DNA from: Brevundimonas sp. Root1279
Lineage (GTDB): Bacteria; Pseudomonadota; Alphaproteobacteria; Caulobacterales; Caulobacteraceae
Direction: 5' to 3'
DNA: 64,000 bases
Assembly: GCF_001425945.1 (NCBI RefSeq)
Contig: NZ_LMEB01000007.1
Location: 163-64,162 of the forward strand
Part shown: positions 45,901 through 53,248 of the stretch, one piece after another
How positions within the stretch are numbered: position 1 is the first letter of the stretch
How the letters are laid out: each line of letters starts with the position of its first letter
The notes under the pieces: generated by a model
The model's database searches: none
Told to the model about the DNA's origin: nothing
The model's input: the letters and a program-made list of their open reading frames with translations, nothing else
Position numbers and translations under genes: made by a program

Positions 45901-46088
45901 GCAACGTCTACATCAACCGTTCGATCATCGGCGCGGTCGTCGGCGTCCAGCCCTTCGGCGGCGAGGGCCTCAGCGGCACCGGCCCCAAGGCCGGCGGCCC
46001 CTACAGCCTGATCCGCTACGCCTCCGAAAAGGCCATCAGCAACAACATCTCCGCCCAGGGCGGCGACCCGGCGCTGCTGAACCTGTAA
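42966..46088 (+). CDS. putA: Bifunctional proline dehydrogenase / L-glutamate gamma-semialdehyde dehydrogenase
   Basis: A 1040-residue PutA that oxidises proline to glutamate. The FAD-dependent proline dehydrogenase barrel is at about residues 190-480 (VSVKLSALSPRYEATH, MVRLVKGAYWDTE, QFATHNAHS). The aldehyde dehydrogenase half covers about 540-1030, with SPWNFPLAIFTGQ, catalytic Glu797 (FIAETGGLNG) and Cys831 (GSSGQRCSALR). No N-terminal ribbon-helix-helix is present, so this is a non-DNA-binding PutA, in line with the separate AsnC/Lrp regulator upstream. Confidence 0.97.
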   Translation: MTNAFSPSSVAHWDTLDEGKFADETATVQGLLARIPLDSAERGAVLASATDLVERARASVKKQGVVESFLQEFSLGTREGLALMCLAEALLRTPDEETRDKLIAEKIGSADWASHLGQSDSLFVNASTWGLMLTGKLVDVDEEARTDLPGFLKRIVGRLGEPVIREAVAAAVRIMGEQFVVGRTIEAALKRSNKEGWLCSFDMLGEGARTAHDAERYEKIYADAIEAVGKTAKGQGPEVGHGVSVKLSALSPRYEATHEARVWDELYPRVLRLAKIAAKYDINFTMDAEEADRLALSLKLLDRLAREPDLGEWKGLGLAVQAYQKRCPEVIRRVADLARDSGRRLMVRLVKGAYWDTEVKRAQVFGRTDYPVFTTKAATDLNYLVCARLMIEAAPHVYSQFATHNAHSLAAVHKMATDRGVKIEFQRLHGMGEALYDSAKAAFGPVTVRAYAPVGGHEDLLPYLVRRLLENGANSSFVHALLDERVPAAAVAADPISAVEAHPDRHAKIPTPKDMYMDRQNSLGRDYSQAADRERHVLALEKVDSEKLTAGPIIGGKLRAGTHAQDVTNPFDTTQVLGHVSEATEADIDAAIDAAARAQVAWDRKGGAGRAPVLRAMADALEADMDRLVALLSREAGKTLNDAVAEIREAADFCRYYAMLAERDFGGRSELKGPVGEINQLVLHGRGVFACISPWNFPLAIFTGQIAAALAAGNAVLAKPAEQTPLIAAEAVRLYYKAGLDADLLALVPGRGETVGARLVSHPGIDGVAFTGGTDTATAINKALAARPGAIIPFIAETGGLNGMFVDTTALKEQVIDDVILSAFGSSGQRCSALRLLYVPNDSADALIEGLKGALAAQVVGDPADPATDIGPVIDADAKAMLEAHLTRLGGDAKIVARAQLPAGAEKGHLFAPTIAEIPTPDYLEREVFGPILHVCRYEPSKLKETAAKLAQRGYGLTLGVHSRIEAFAEEVVRLVPAGNVYINRSIIGAVVGVQPFGGEGLSGTGPKAGGPYSLIRYASEKAISNNISAQGGDPALLNL

Positions 46089-46155
46089 GTCTGGGCTTTC
46101 CGGTCTCCAGGGAGGGTGGCGTCCTCGCCGCTCTCCCCTTTGTGAAGCGGCCCTC

Positions 46156-46180
46156 GGAACGGGGCAGTCTCCTCTCGGTT
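46156..46180 (+). promoter_or_regulatory. Candidate EcfG (general stress sigma) promoter
   Basis: GGAAC at 46156-46160 and GGTT ending at 46180 are spaced as GGAAC-N16-GGTT, matching the alphaproteobacterial EcfG/SigT consensus. The ATG of the DUF2383 gene is 30 bases further on. DUF2383-type proteins are often stress induced, which fits. Confidence 0.55.
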
Positions 46181-46209
46181 CAGGTCTCCCCAACCGAAGG
46201 AGACCCCGA

Positions 46210-46662
46210 ATGCACACCGACAACGATCGCGCCGTGAAGGTCCTTAACAGCCTGATCGAGACGACGATGGACAGCGCCCACGGCTACCGCAGCGCCGCCG
46301 AGGGGGCGGACAATCCTGAGTTCAAGGCGATGTTCAGCGACCGCGCTGGCAAGCGGGAGGCGCTGTGCCGCCGCCTGCAGCAGGAGGTCCGGACCTTCGG
46401 CGGCGAGCCCGAGGACGATCAGTCGCTGCTGGGTCGGATCCACAACAAATTCGCCGAAATCCGCGGCGAGGTGATGGGTCGCGACGACAAGGGCGTCATC
46501 GACGAGGTCGAGCGCGGCGAGGACGTCATCAAGGCCAAGTTCGAAAAGGCGGCCCAGGACGCCGACCTGCCCGAACCGGCCCGCCAGTTGGTCACCGCCG
46601 CCTACGCCGAGGTCAAGGCGGACCACGACACGATCAGCCAACTCAAGCACCGCATGCACTGA
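46210..46662 (+). CDS. PA2169/DUF2383 family four-helix-bundle protein
   Basis: A 150-residue soluble, ferritin-like helical protein. The family pattern is clear: VKVLNSLIETTMDSAHGYRSAAEG, FKAMFSDRAGKREALCRRLQ and DDKGVIDEVERGEDVIKAKFEKA, with conserved acidic residues that might bind metal. The function is unknown. A GGAAC-GGTT stress promoter lies upstream and the ribosome site GAAGGAG is eight bases before the ATG. The next gene has a weaker version of this promoter, suggesting a general-stress locus. Confidence 0.9.
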   Translation: MHTDNDRAVKVLNSLIETTMDSAHGYRSAAEGADNPEFKAMFSDRAGKREALCRRLQQEVRTFGGEPEDDQSLLGRIHNKFAEIRGEVMGRDDKGVIDEVERGEDVIKAKFEKAAQDADLPEPARQLVTAAYAEVKADHDTISQLKHRMH

Positions 46663-46788
46663 CGCCGGAACCGGCTCCGCCGATGCGGCGGGGCCGGTCT
46701 GGATCTTGCGCGTCGAACGCGCGGCAGCCCGTCGGTTCCGTCCACGCGCCGAATCGAGCGCGGCGCCGCTCTGACTTGAGCTGCTCTC

Positions 46789-46813
46789 GGAACCTCCGCG
46801 CTTCCTGACGCTT
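46789..46813 (+). promoter_or_regulatory. Weak EcfG-like promoter before the small membrane protein gene
   Basis: GGAAC (46789-46793) is followed by GCTT around 46810-46813, close to the GGAAC-N16-GTT pattern but with one mismatch in the -10 element. The start codon is 33 bases downstream. Confidence 0.3.
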
Positions 46814-46845
46814 TTCGCAGCCGCTTCATTGGAAGGGCTGTAACC

Positions 46846-47592
46846 ATGACCGACACGACCATCGCAGGCGTCCATCGCCCGCATACCCTCATCTCCTGGC
46901 AGGCGATCCTGATCGGCGCGCTCGTCGCCGCGGCGGTCGGCGCCATGCTGAACCTGCTCGGCGTCGCCCTCGGGGCGGCCTCGTTCAACCCGTATGACCT
47001 GGACTCCAACGACCTCGGCGACTTCTCGGCCGCGGCCGGGATGTGGATGGCCCTGGCCAACGCCATCGCCCTGTTCGTCGGCGCTGCCGTCGCCAGCCGC
47101 GCCGCCAAGCACTCGGATCATCACAAGGGCGGCCTGACCGGCGTCGGCGTCTGGGCCGTCGCCTTCATGATCGCCCTGGTCATCGCCTCGGCCAGCGCGG
47201 CCGGCGGCGCGGCCGCGGTCGCGGGCGGCGAAGCCGCTGATCCGACCGACTCGAGCATCATCGTCAGCGACACCGGCGCCCGCAGCCGCGTCATCGCCGG
47301 CGAGCTGGCCCCCATCGCCCCGGCCCCGGTCGTGCGCGAGGCGGCCGACGACGCCGCTGACGCCACCGCCACCCTGGCGCTGTGGGGCTTCCTGACCATG
47401 CTGATCGGCGCCGTCGCGGCGATCGCCGGCGGCCTGTACGGCGCGCGCGGCCATCGCTGGATGGCCAAGGCCGGCCTGGAGCAGCGCCACGAGGTGCGCG
47501 ACCACGACCACGTCGGCGACGTCTACCACCCGGCCGCCGGCGAACCGGTCGCCGCCACCCCGCACAAGGTCTATCCGACCCCGCGGACCTGA
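46846..47592 (+). CDS. Hypothetical membrane protein with Ala/Gly-rich helices
   Basis: A 248-residue protein with four predicted membrane helices at about residues 17-45, 64-86, 97-125 and 182-204. There is a large acidic periplasmic or cytoplasmic loop at 125-180 and a His/Pro-rich C-terminal tail (HDHVGDVYHPAAGEPVAATP). The helices contain small-residue packing motifs. I recognise no named family. It follows the DUF2383 gene, and both may be stress induced. A perfect 11-bp hairpin lies 8 bases after the stop. Confidence 0.75.
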   Translation: MTDTTIAGVHRPHTLISWQAILIGALVAAAVGAMLNLLGVALGAASFNPYDLDSNDLGDFSAAAGMWMALANAIALFVGAAVASRAAKHSDHHKGGLTGVGVWAVAFMIALVIASASAAGGAAAVAGGEAADPTDSSIIVSDTGARSRVIAGELAPIAPAPVVREAADDAADATATLALWGFLTMLIGAVAAIAGGLYGARGHRWMAKAGLEQRHEVRDHDHVGDVYHPAAGEPVAATPHKVYPTPRT

Positions 47593-47599
47593 TCGACAA

Positions 47600-47626
47600 G
47601 GCGGGGCGCCCGTGCGGCGCCCCGCC
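47600..47626 (+). terminator. Strong hairpin after the small membrane protein gene
   Basis: A perfect 11-bp stem GGCGGGGCGCC/GGCGCCCCGCC with loop CGTGC. There is no T run, so it may act as an RNA-stabilising or factor-assisted terminator. Confidence 0.6.
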
Positions 47627-47754
47627 GGCCGACTTAGCGAATAGGACGGCATCCCTGGCCAGCGTCTTCGAGCACTGACATCAGCGCCCCGGAGCGGGTC
47701 ACCACGCGCCCGACCTTCATCGGTCGTTCACCGGGACTGAGGCGCAATGGGCCC

Positions 47755-48039
47755 ATGTCCCGTTTCCAGTCCGCCGACGTCGTCGAGTGCATTGACGACA
47801 CCCCCGTCCACCCCGAGTCCCGGGCCATGCCCCGGCTCGGCGAACGCTACACCGTCACCCGCACCCGCGCGGTCGGCGGCGGCTGGAGCGTACGACTGCT
47901 AGAGCTCCACCCCACCTGCCACCTGGGCGGCCCTTGCCGCTGCGGCGACTGCGGCTGGGACTCCTCGCGCTTCCGCAAATGCGAGCCGGACGAGGTGATC
48001 GGGCGGACGGCCGAGAAGGGCGTGGCCGAGCCGGTCTGA
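47755..48039 (+). CDS. Small conserved hypothetical protein
   Basis: A 94-residue soluble protein. The N-terminal DVVECIDDTPVHPES, the middle LGERYTVTRTRAVGGGWSVRLLEL and the end WDSSRFRKCEP form a pattern that recurs in small proteins of alphaproteobacteria and their phages. Three Cys in CHLGGPCRCGDC could bind metal, but this part looks like an insertion. A start at Met25 (47827) would remove the conserved N-terminus and is disfavoured. The function is unknown. Confidence 0.72.
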   Translation: MSRFQSADVVECIDDTPVHPESRAMPRLGERYTVTRTRAVGGGWSVRLLELHPTCHLGGPCRCGDCGWDSSRFRKCEPDEVIGRTAEKGVAEPV

Positions 48040-48109
48040 ACCGACCCCGCTCCGCACGCGACCCTTCGCCCCTTGCGAACCTCCCGCCGGGGCGGACGTT
48101 CTCCCTGCC

Positions 48110-49003
48110 ATGCCCCACCCCGTCCGTCCGCCGCTGACCCGCGAGCCCCTGGCCAAGCGCCTCGGCCGCCCCGTGCAGCGGGCCATCGCCGGGCGGGTCG
48201 TGGCCATGTTCAACGATCCCGCCAAGGGCGAGCGGCCGGTGGCGCGGCGGCCCGATGGACTATTCGGACCGCAATCGGTGGCCTGGCGGGTACACGGGGA
48301 CGTCACCGGCATGCTGGTCGGCGGGGTCTCGGGTCTGCTGCTGCAGATGCTGCACGCGGCGGTGCTGGCCGGGGTCTGGGACCACTCCAATTTCCGCGCC
48401 GATATGCACGGCCGGCTGCGGCGCACCGCGCGCTTCATCGCCGTCACCACCTACGGCGGCCCGGACGAGGCCCAGGCGACCATCGACCGGGTGCGGCGCA
48501 TCCATGAACAGGTCGTCGGCGTCCTGCCCGACGGGACGCCCTACCAGGCCGCCGATCCGAGCCTGCTGGCCTGGGTGCACGTCACCGAGGCGACCAGCTT
48601 CCTGGCCGGCTGGCGGCGCTACGCCGAGCCCGGCATGAGCCGCGCCGACCAGGACCGCTATTTCGCCGAGATGGCCGTCGTCGGCGAGGCGCTGGGGGCC
48701 GACCCCCTGCCCCGCACCCTGGCCGAGGCGCGGGCCCTGATCGAGGCGATGCGCGGCGAACTGCGCGTCGACGAGCGGACACGCGAGGTGGCCCGGCTGA
48801 TCCTCGAACAGCCCTCGTCCTCCCCCGCAGCGGCGGCGGCGCGGCGCCTGACCCTGCAGGCCGGCATCGACCTGCTGCCCGCCTGGGCGCGGTGGATGCA
48901 CGGGCTCGACAATCCGCTGGTCGCGCGGCCGCTGGTGCGGGCCGGGACCTTCGGCATGGCCGGCGCGGTCCGCTGGGCCTTCGAGACGCCGTATCGAGCC
49001 TAG
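48110..49003 (+). CDS. MpaB/latex-clearing-type oxygenase family protein (DUF2236)
   Basis: A 297-residue helical protein of the DUF2236 family, which includes fungal MpaB' and rubber oxygenase Lcp; members bind haem b. Typical segments are GVSGLLLQMLHAAVLAGVWDHSNF, RTARFIAVTTYGG, VRRIHEQVVGVLPDG-PYQAADPSLLAWVH and the C-terminal LPAWARWMHG. The His in RRIHEQV and HVTEAT are candidates for haem or catalytic contacts. The substrate is unknown. It ends at a bidirectional hairpin shared with the HMG-CoA lyase gene. Confidence 0.88.
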   Translation: MPHPVRPPLTREPLAKRLGRPVQRAIAGRVVAMFNDPAKGERPVARRPDGLFGPQSVAWRVHGDVTGMLVGGVSGLLLQMLHAAVLAGVWDHSNFRADMHGRLRRTARFIAVTTYGGPDEAQATIDRVRRIHEQVVGVLPDGTPYQAADPSLLAWVHVTEATSFLAGWRRYAEPGMSRADQDRYFAEMAVVGEALGADPLPRTLAEARALIEAMRGELRVDERTREVARLILEQPSSSPAAAAARRLTLQAGIDLLPAWARWMHGLDNPLVARPLVRAGTFGMAGAVRWAFETPYRA

Positions 49004-49019
49004 GCGCCTGCACCGATTT

Positions 49020-49053
49020 CCCGCTCATCCCCGCGAAGGTGGGGATGAGCGGG
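49020..49053. terminator. Bidirectional hairpin between convergent genes
   Basis: CCCGCTCATCCCC (49020-49032) pairs perfectly with GGGGATGAGCGGG (49041-49053) around an 8-base loop. It lies 16 bases after the oxygenase stop and 11 bases from the HMG-CoA lyase stop. The core resembles the dispersed CCCCGCGAA hairpin near 28520. There is no long T run. Confidence 0.65.
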
Positions 49054-49064
49054 TGATTTGAGCG

Positions 49065-49982
49065 CTAGCTTCTCGGCCAACCGCCGGCGCGGCTGAGCGC
49101 GCTCGGCGCCGGGCGGCCGATGCGCTCGCCGATCCAGCGGGCGGTCTCGATCAGGCCGTCGAGGTCGTAGCCGGTCTCGAAGCCGGCGCGCTCGAGCATG
49201 TAGACGAGGTCCTCGGTGGCGATGTTGCCGGTGGCGCCGGGGGCGAAGGGGCATCCGCCGATGCCGCCGACCGAGGCGTCCAGCACATCGACCCCGGCCT
49301 CGACGCCGGCATAGGCGTTGGCCAGGCCGGTGTTGCGGGTGTCGTGGAAATGCAGGCGCAGGACCGCCTCCGGCGCGGCCTTTCGGGCGGCTTCGACCTT
49401 GCGGGTGACGCTCCACGGATCGCCGACGCCGATGGTGTCGGCCAGGGCGATCTCCTCGACGCCGAGTTGGGCGATGCGGCCGACCAGATCGCTGACCTGA
49501 TCCACCGAGACCTCGCCGTCGAAGGGGCAGCCCCAGACGCAGCTGAGTGTGGCGGACAGGGACGGCGTCGCGCCGGGCGCGCCCTCGGCGTTGGCCCGCC
49601 CGGCCAGGATGTCGGCCAGCATCTGGACCTGCTGCTCGACGTTCAGGCCCTGGTTCTTGAGGCCGAAGCCGTCGGTGGCGGACATGGCGATGTTGACCTC
49701 GTCCACCGCCGTCCCGAGCGCACGATCGTACCCCTTGCCGTTCAGCACGAGGCCGATGCGGCTGCGCCCGGCCTCGGCGGGAAGGGCGGCCATGACCTCC
49801 TCTGCGCCGGCCATCTGGGGCACGTATTTCGGGTGGACGAAGCTGACCGCCTCGATGCGCCGCGCGCCGGCGGCTTCGAGCCGGCGGACCAGGTCGACGC
49901 GGACGGCGGGCTCGAGGACCGTCTTCTCGTTCTGCAGCCCGTCGCGGGGACCGACCTCGACGATGGTGATGCGGCGGCTCAC
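49065..49982 (-). CDS. mvaB: Hydroxymethylglutaryl-CoA lyase
   Basis: A 305-residue TIM-barrel lyase that splits HMG-CoA into acetyl-CoA and acetoacetate in leucine catabolism. The signature VEVGPRDGLQNEKTVL, ARRIEAVSFVHPKYVPQMA, CVWGCPFDG, HFHDTRNTGLANAYAGVEAG and the catalytic Cys loop VGGIGGCPFAPGATGN are complete. It begins at GTG 49982, which overlaps the stop of the upstream glycosyltransferase gene (GTGA). This operon partner is functionally unrelated. It complements the bkd genes elsewhere in the window. Confidence 0.95.
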   Translation of the reverse strand: MSRRITIVEVGPRDGLQNEKTVLEPAVRVDLVRRLEAAGARRIEAVSFVHPKYVPQMAGAEEVMAALPAEAGRSRIGLVLNGKGYDRALGTAVDEVNIAMSATDGFGLKNQGLNVEQQVQMLADILAGRANAEGAPGATPSLSATLSCVWGCPFDGEVSVDQVSDLVGRIAQLGVEEIALADTIGVGDPWSVTRKVEAARKAAPEAVLRLHFHDTRNTGLANAYAGVEAGVDVLDASVGGIGGCPFAPGATGNIATEDLVYMLERAGFETGYDLDGLIETARWIGERIGRPAPSALSRAGGWPRS

Positions 49983-51661
49983 CGGGCGGGCTCCGACGGC
50001 TGCGCCGAGCCGGCGGGGGCGTAGATCGTCAGGCGCACGTCGTCGCCCTGCGAATAGTTGTGGCCCGTGACCACGCCGACCGAGCGGCCGGTGACGCCGA
50101 GCGCGGCCGAGGCCTCGCGGAAGGCGTCGGCGTCGCGATCCTCAACGATGACCGGGCGGCCCTCGGCAAGCGCCTGGGCGGCTTCCTGGGCATTGGCCAG
50201 CTCGGTTTCGCGGCCGGTCAGGAAGACGAAGCTGGGCTCATGGAAGCCGGTGATGGCCACGGGGCCGGGGCGGCCCTGGCGGGGATGCAGGTCGGCGTCG
50301 AGCAGGGCCTTCTCCAGCCGCGGAGCGATCGCCAGCGGGCGCAGCTGGCGCAGGGTGCCGGCCAGGGCGCCGTGGGCCACGACGCCCAGGCAGATGGCCG
50401 TCAGCACCGCGGTCACAGCCGCGCGGTGCAGCAGCAGGAAGGCCCCGATCAGGGCGGCCAGGACGGCGAAGACGATGGCGATCGCGCCCCAGGTCTGGGC
50501 CGTCGACTTGCCGTACTCGGTCAGCAGGACCACCACGAGGGCCGCCAGGGCGACGCCGACCAGGACCGACAGGATCGCGCCGAAGACACGCGAGAATTTG
50601 CCGATCGGCTGGGTCAGGGCCGCCGCGGCCAGGAGGGCGATCGCGCCGTAGGTCGGCAGGGTGTAGTGGGCCAGCTTGGTCGGCGTCAGCTCGAAGATCA
50701 GCCAGGCCGGGACCAGCCAGCAGACCAGGAAGCGCACCGCCGGCTCGGCCCGCCGGTGCCAGCCGGTCGACAGGGCGGCGGGCAGCATCAGGGTCGCCGG
50801 GAAGAACATCACCAGCAGACCCAGCAGGAAGTAGCCGGGAGGGGCGCCGTGGCTCTCGTGCCCGCCGGTCAGCTTGGGCGCCAGGTCGCCGCCGATGGCC
50901 TCGCGCCAGAAGCCGCCGTCGGTGGCGATTGTGATGGCGATGGCCCAGGGGCCGACGATCAAGGCGACCAGCGGCAGGCCCCAGCCCCAGCCCAGCCGGG
51001 CCATCCATTTGATGTCGCGATCCCAGATCGACAGCAGGATCATGGCGGGCGCCACGACGACCAGGCCGATCGGCCCCTTGATCAGGATCGACAGGCCCAG
51101 CCCGCCCCAGAACAGAAGCTTGTGCAGCCTCTGCGGCGCCTCGCCGGCCCTTGTCGCCAGATAGATTCGCGCCAGGGCGCACATGGCCAGGGTCACCGCC
51201 CCGCACAGCATGGCGTCGGTCTTGGCGATGCCCGCCTCGGTGGAGAGCAGGAAGGTTGCGCCCAGCATGGCCCCCGCCAGGAAGCCCGCCCTCTGGCCGA
51301 ACATGGCGGCCCCCGCCCAGGCGCAGGCGGCAGCGGCCAGCATGGCCCCGAGGATGGAGGGGAGGCGATACGCCTGGATGTCCCGCGCCTCGACCTTGGA
51401 TGTCGTCGCCACGGCGATGGCCTGCATCCAGTATATGCCGACCGGCTTCTTCCAGCGCGGCTCGTCCTGGTAGCGGATATCGACGTAGTCGCCGCTCTCC
51501 AGCATCTGCGACGTGGCCTGGGCGTAGCGGCTCTCGTCGCGGTCCAGCGGCGGGATCAGCGTCAGCACCGGCAGGCCGGCCAAAAGGGCGATCAGGGCCG
51601 CCAGCGCGGGACCCCGCCAGCCTGCGATGAATCGGTCGAGATCGGGGCGCGTCATGTTCAT
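49979..51661 (-). CDS. ArnT-like glycosyltransferase (PMT family, GT83)
   Basis: A 560-residue membrane enzyme with about 11-12 helices. The periplasmic catalytic loop PPLDRDESRYAQATSQMLESGDYV and PRWKKPVGIYWMQ carries the DE-RYA motif of ArnT/PMT_2 enzymes, which move sugars from undecaprenyl phosphate to lipid A or proteins. HESHGAPPGYFLLGLLVMFFPAT matches the family too. A C-terminal soluble part follows. A GT2 gene divergent from it (51873) may make its lipid-linked sugar donor. The intergenic region carries four GANTC sites and a nested hairpin. Confidence 0.9.
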   Translation of the reverse strand: MNMTRPDLDRFIAGWRGPALAALIALLAGLPVLTLIPPLDRDESRYAQATSQMLESGDYVDIRYQDEPRWKKPVGIYWMQAIAVATTSKVEARDIQAYRLPSILGAMLAAAACAWAGAAMFGQRAGFLAGAMLGATFLLSTEAGIAKTDAMLCGAVTLAMCALARIYLATRAGEAPQRLHKLLFWGGLGLSILIKGPIGLVVVAPAMILLSIWDRDIKWMARLGWGWGLPLVALIVGPWAIAITIATDGGFWREAIGGDLAPKLTGGHESHGAPPGYFLLGLLVMFFPATLMLPAALSTGWHRRAEPAVRFLVCWLVPAWLIFELTPTKLAHYTLPTYGAIALLAAAALTQPIGKFSRVFGAILSVLVGVALAALVVVLLTEYGKSTAQTWGAIAIVFAVLAALIGAFLLLHRAAVTAVLTAICLGVVAHGALAGTLRQLRPLAIAPRLEKALLDADLHPRQGRPGPVAITGFHEPSFVFLTGRETELANAQEAAQALAEGRPVIVEDRDADAFREASAALGVTGRSVGVVTGHNYSQGDDVRLTIYAPAGSAQPSEPAR

Positions 51662-51783
51662 CTTCCTAACACGGCGTTTCGCGCCCCGTCATGCGGCCCT
51701 GTTATGCAGCTCAGGCGGGTCCCTCCCGCTGGCCTCCGAAACCGGCTAGGGCGACATCGGTCTTGATGGGCCGCGACCATCAA

Positions 51784-51860
51784 GACTCAAATTTCGCTCC
51801 AGTTTGAATCTGGACCATTTATTGGATTCAGGCCGATTCCGGCCTGAAGCAAAAATGGTC
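51784..51860. promoter_or_regulatory. GANTC-rich divergent promoter region with a nested palindrome
   Basis: Four GANTC sites (51784, 51806, 51825, 51835) lie within 56 bases. An outer dyad GACCATTT (51813-51820)/AAATGGTC (51853-51860) encloses an inner one, TTCAGGCC (51827-51834)/GGCCTGAA (51841-51848). The region is between the ArnT-like and GT2 genes; the GT2 start is 13 bases beyond. This points to CcrM methylation-sensitive (GcrA-type) control, and an operator or attenuator at the dyad. Confidence 0.55.
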
Positions 51861-51872
51861 TAGACAGCCGGA

Positions 51873-52601
51873 ATGATCGAAGCCGTTCCCGACATCTCCG
51901 TCGTCGTTCCTGTCCATGATGAAGAGGGCGCCGCCGGTCCCCTGGCCCGCGAGATCGCCGCCGCCTTCGCCGGCCGCAATTTCGAGATGGTGTTCGTCGA
52001 CGACGCCTCGAAGGACGGCACCCTGGGTGAGCTGCGGACCCTGATGGCCGAGCTGCCGCAGCTGCGCGTGCTCAGCCACGGCTCCAACGCGGGCCAGAGC
52101 CGGGCGGTGCGCACCGGCGTTCTGGCGGCCCGCGCCCCGATCGTGGTCACCCTCGACGGCGACGGCCAGAACCCGCCCGCCGACGCGCCGCGCCTGGTCG
52201 ACCTGCTCGCCGCCTCGCCCTCGACCGTCGGCCTGGTCGGCGGCGTCCGCGCCAAGCGCCAGGACACCGAGGCCAAGCGCTGGGCCTCGCGCTGGGCCAA
52301 CCGCATCCGCAAGAAGCTGCTGAGCGACGACGCCGACGACACCGGCTGCGGCCTGAAGGCCTTCCGCCGCGAGATCTTCCTGCGGCTCCCCTACTTCGAC
52401 CACATCCACCGCTACCTGCCGGCGCTGATGATCCGCGAGGGCTACGAGAACCGCTACCTCGACGTCGACCACCGCCACCGCGAAACCGGGCGGTCGAAGT
52501 ACACCAACTGGGGCCGGCTGATGGCGTCGTTCTCGGACCTGGTGGGGGTGATGTGGCTGAAATCCCGCTCGCGCCGCCCGGGCGCCATCAGCGAGTTCTG
52601 A
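51873..52601 (+). CDS. Family 2 glycosyltransferase (polyprenyl-phosphate glycosyltransferase-like)
   Basis: A 242-residue GT-A enzyme. ISVVVPVHDEEGAAGPLAREI, the DDAS loop (VFVDDASKDGTL), the DxD motif in VVTLDGDGQNPP, GCGLKAFRREIFLRLPYFDH and RHRETGRSKY match dolichol/undecaprenyl-phosphate sugar synthases of the ArnC/DPM1 type. It lacks C-terminal membrane helices, as DPM1-like enzymes do. It likely makes the donor for the divergent ArnT-like transferase (context inference). Confidence 0.9.
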   Translation: MIEAVPDISVVVPVHDEEGAAGPLAREIAAAFAGRNFEMVFVDDASKDGTLGELRTLMAELPQLRVLSHGSNAGQSRAVRTGVLAARAPIVVTLDGDGQNPPADAPRLVDLLAASPSTVGLVGGVRAKRQDTEAKRWASRWANRIRKKLLSDDADDTGCGLKAFRREIFLRLPYFDHIHRYLPALMIREGYENRYLDVDHRHRETGRSKYTNWGRLMASFSDLVGVMWLKSRSRRPGAISEF

Positions 52602-52706
52602 CCCCGATTCCCCTCTCGCGCGAGCCAGCGTAGCGGTATGGAGCGAACTGCGGTATGCATGGTTAACAAGCGCGGCCGTTAGGGCCGGTTCGTTGGAGCT
52701 CCAGCC

Positions 52707-53147
52707 ATGCTGATCGCCCTGCCGCTGCTGATGATCCCGGTGGTGTTCTACAACATCGTGGTGCTCTCCACCCTGTTCACGGGCGGGGACAGGCTGGCCG
52801 CCGCGGCCGGCGCCGACGCCATCCTGCGGGATCCGATGTTCTCGATCCCCATGGCTTCGGGGACCAGCTGGAACGTGGGCGTCGGCGACGTGATCCTGCT
52901 GCTGTCGCTGATCCTTCTCTTCTTCGAACTGCTGAAGTCGACCTCAAGCCAGAAGGTCGCGATCGTCAATCACGCCCTGTCGATGATCCTGTTCGTGATC
53001 TGCCTGGTCGAATTTCTGCTGATCAAGGGCTTCGCCACCTCGACCTTCTTCCTGATCGTGACCATGGTCATGCTCGACGTGCTGGCCGGCTTCATCGTCA
53101 CCATCATCTCGGCCCGCAAGGACCTGGACTTCGGCGCGACCACCTGA
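52707..53147 (+). CDS. Hypothetical four-helix membrane protein
   Basis: A 146-residue integral membrane protein with helices at about residues 1-22, 60-78, 88-109 and 113-135. A loop with AAAAGADAILRDPMFSIPMASG follows the first helix. Similar proteins are annotated as conserved hypothetical in Caulobacterales. GGAG is about 11 bases before the ATG. No function can be assigned. Heptamer repeats follow the stop. Confidence 0.78.
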   Translation: MLIALPLLMIPVVFYNIVVLSTLFTGGDRLAAAAGADAILRDPMFSIPMASGTSWNVGVGDVILLLSLILLFFELLKSTSSQKVAIVNHALSMILFVICLVEFLLIKGFATSTFFLIVTMVMLDVLAGFIVTIISARKDLDFGATT

Positions 53148-53150
53148 AGA

Positions 53151-53248
53151 GGTTCTAGGGACAAGGTTCTAGGGCGCGCCGCCGGGTCCGGTGTCGCCGC
53201 CCCACGACCTGCCGCTTCCCTAAAACCTAGCCCCTAGAACCTAGCCCC
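53151..53248. repeat. Inverted arrays of 7-bp tandem repeats (family locus 3)
   Basis: The left array is GGTTCTA, GGGACAA, GGTTCTA, GGG (53151-53174). The right array is TAAAACC, TAGCCCC, TAGAACC, TAGCCCC (53221-53248), inverted relative to the left. The right array runs into the stop codon of the PAP2 gene. The units match those after pstS. Confidence 0.85.

Noticed and set aside
43290..46223. A 977-codon open frame on the minus strand opposite putA
   Set aside because: It mirrors the putA codon pattern in G/C-rich DNA, has low-complexity Gly/Val/Asp/His composition and no recognisable domain; putA is unquestionably coding.
47634..47756. A 40-residue minus-strand frame whose ATG overlaps the start of the small gene at 47755
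   Set aside because: Face-to-face overlap of two start codons is unlikely and there is no clear ribosome site; the plus-strand gene has recognisable conserved segments.
50060..51766. A 568-codon plus-strand frame opposite the ArnT-like gene
   Set aside because: Gln/Gly/His-rich antisense composition; the minus-strand gene carries the ArnT motif and membrane helices.
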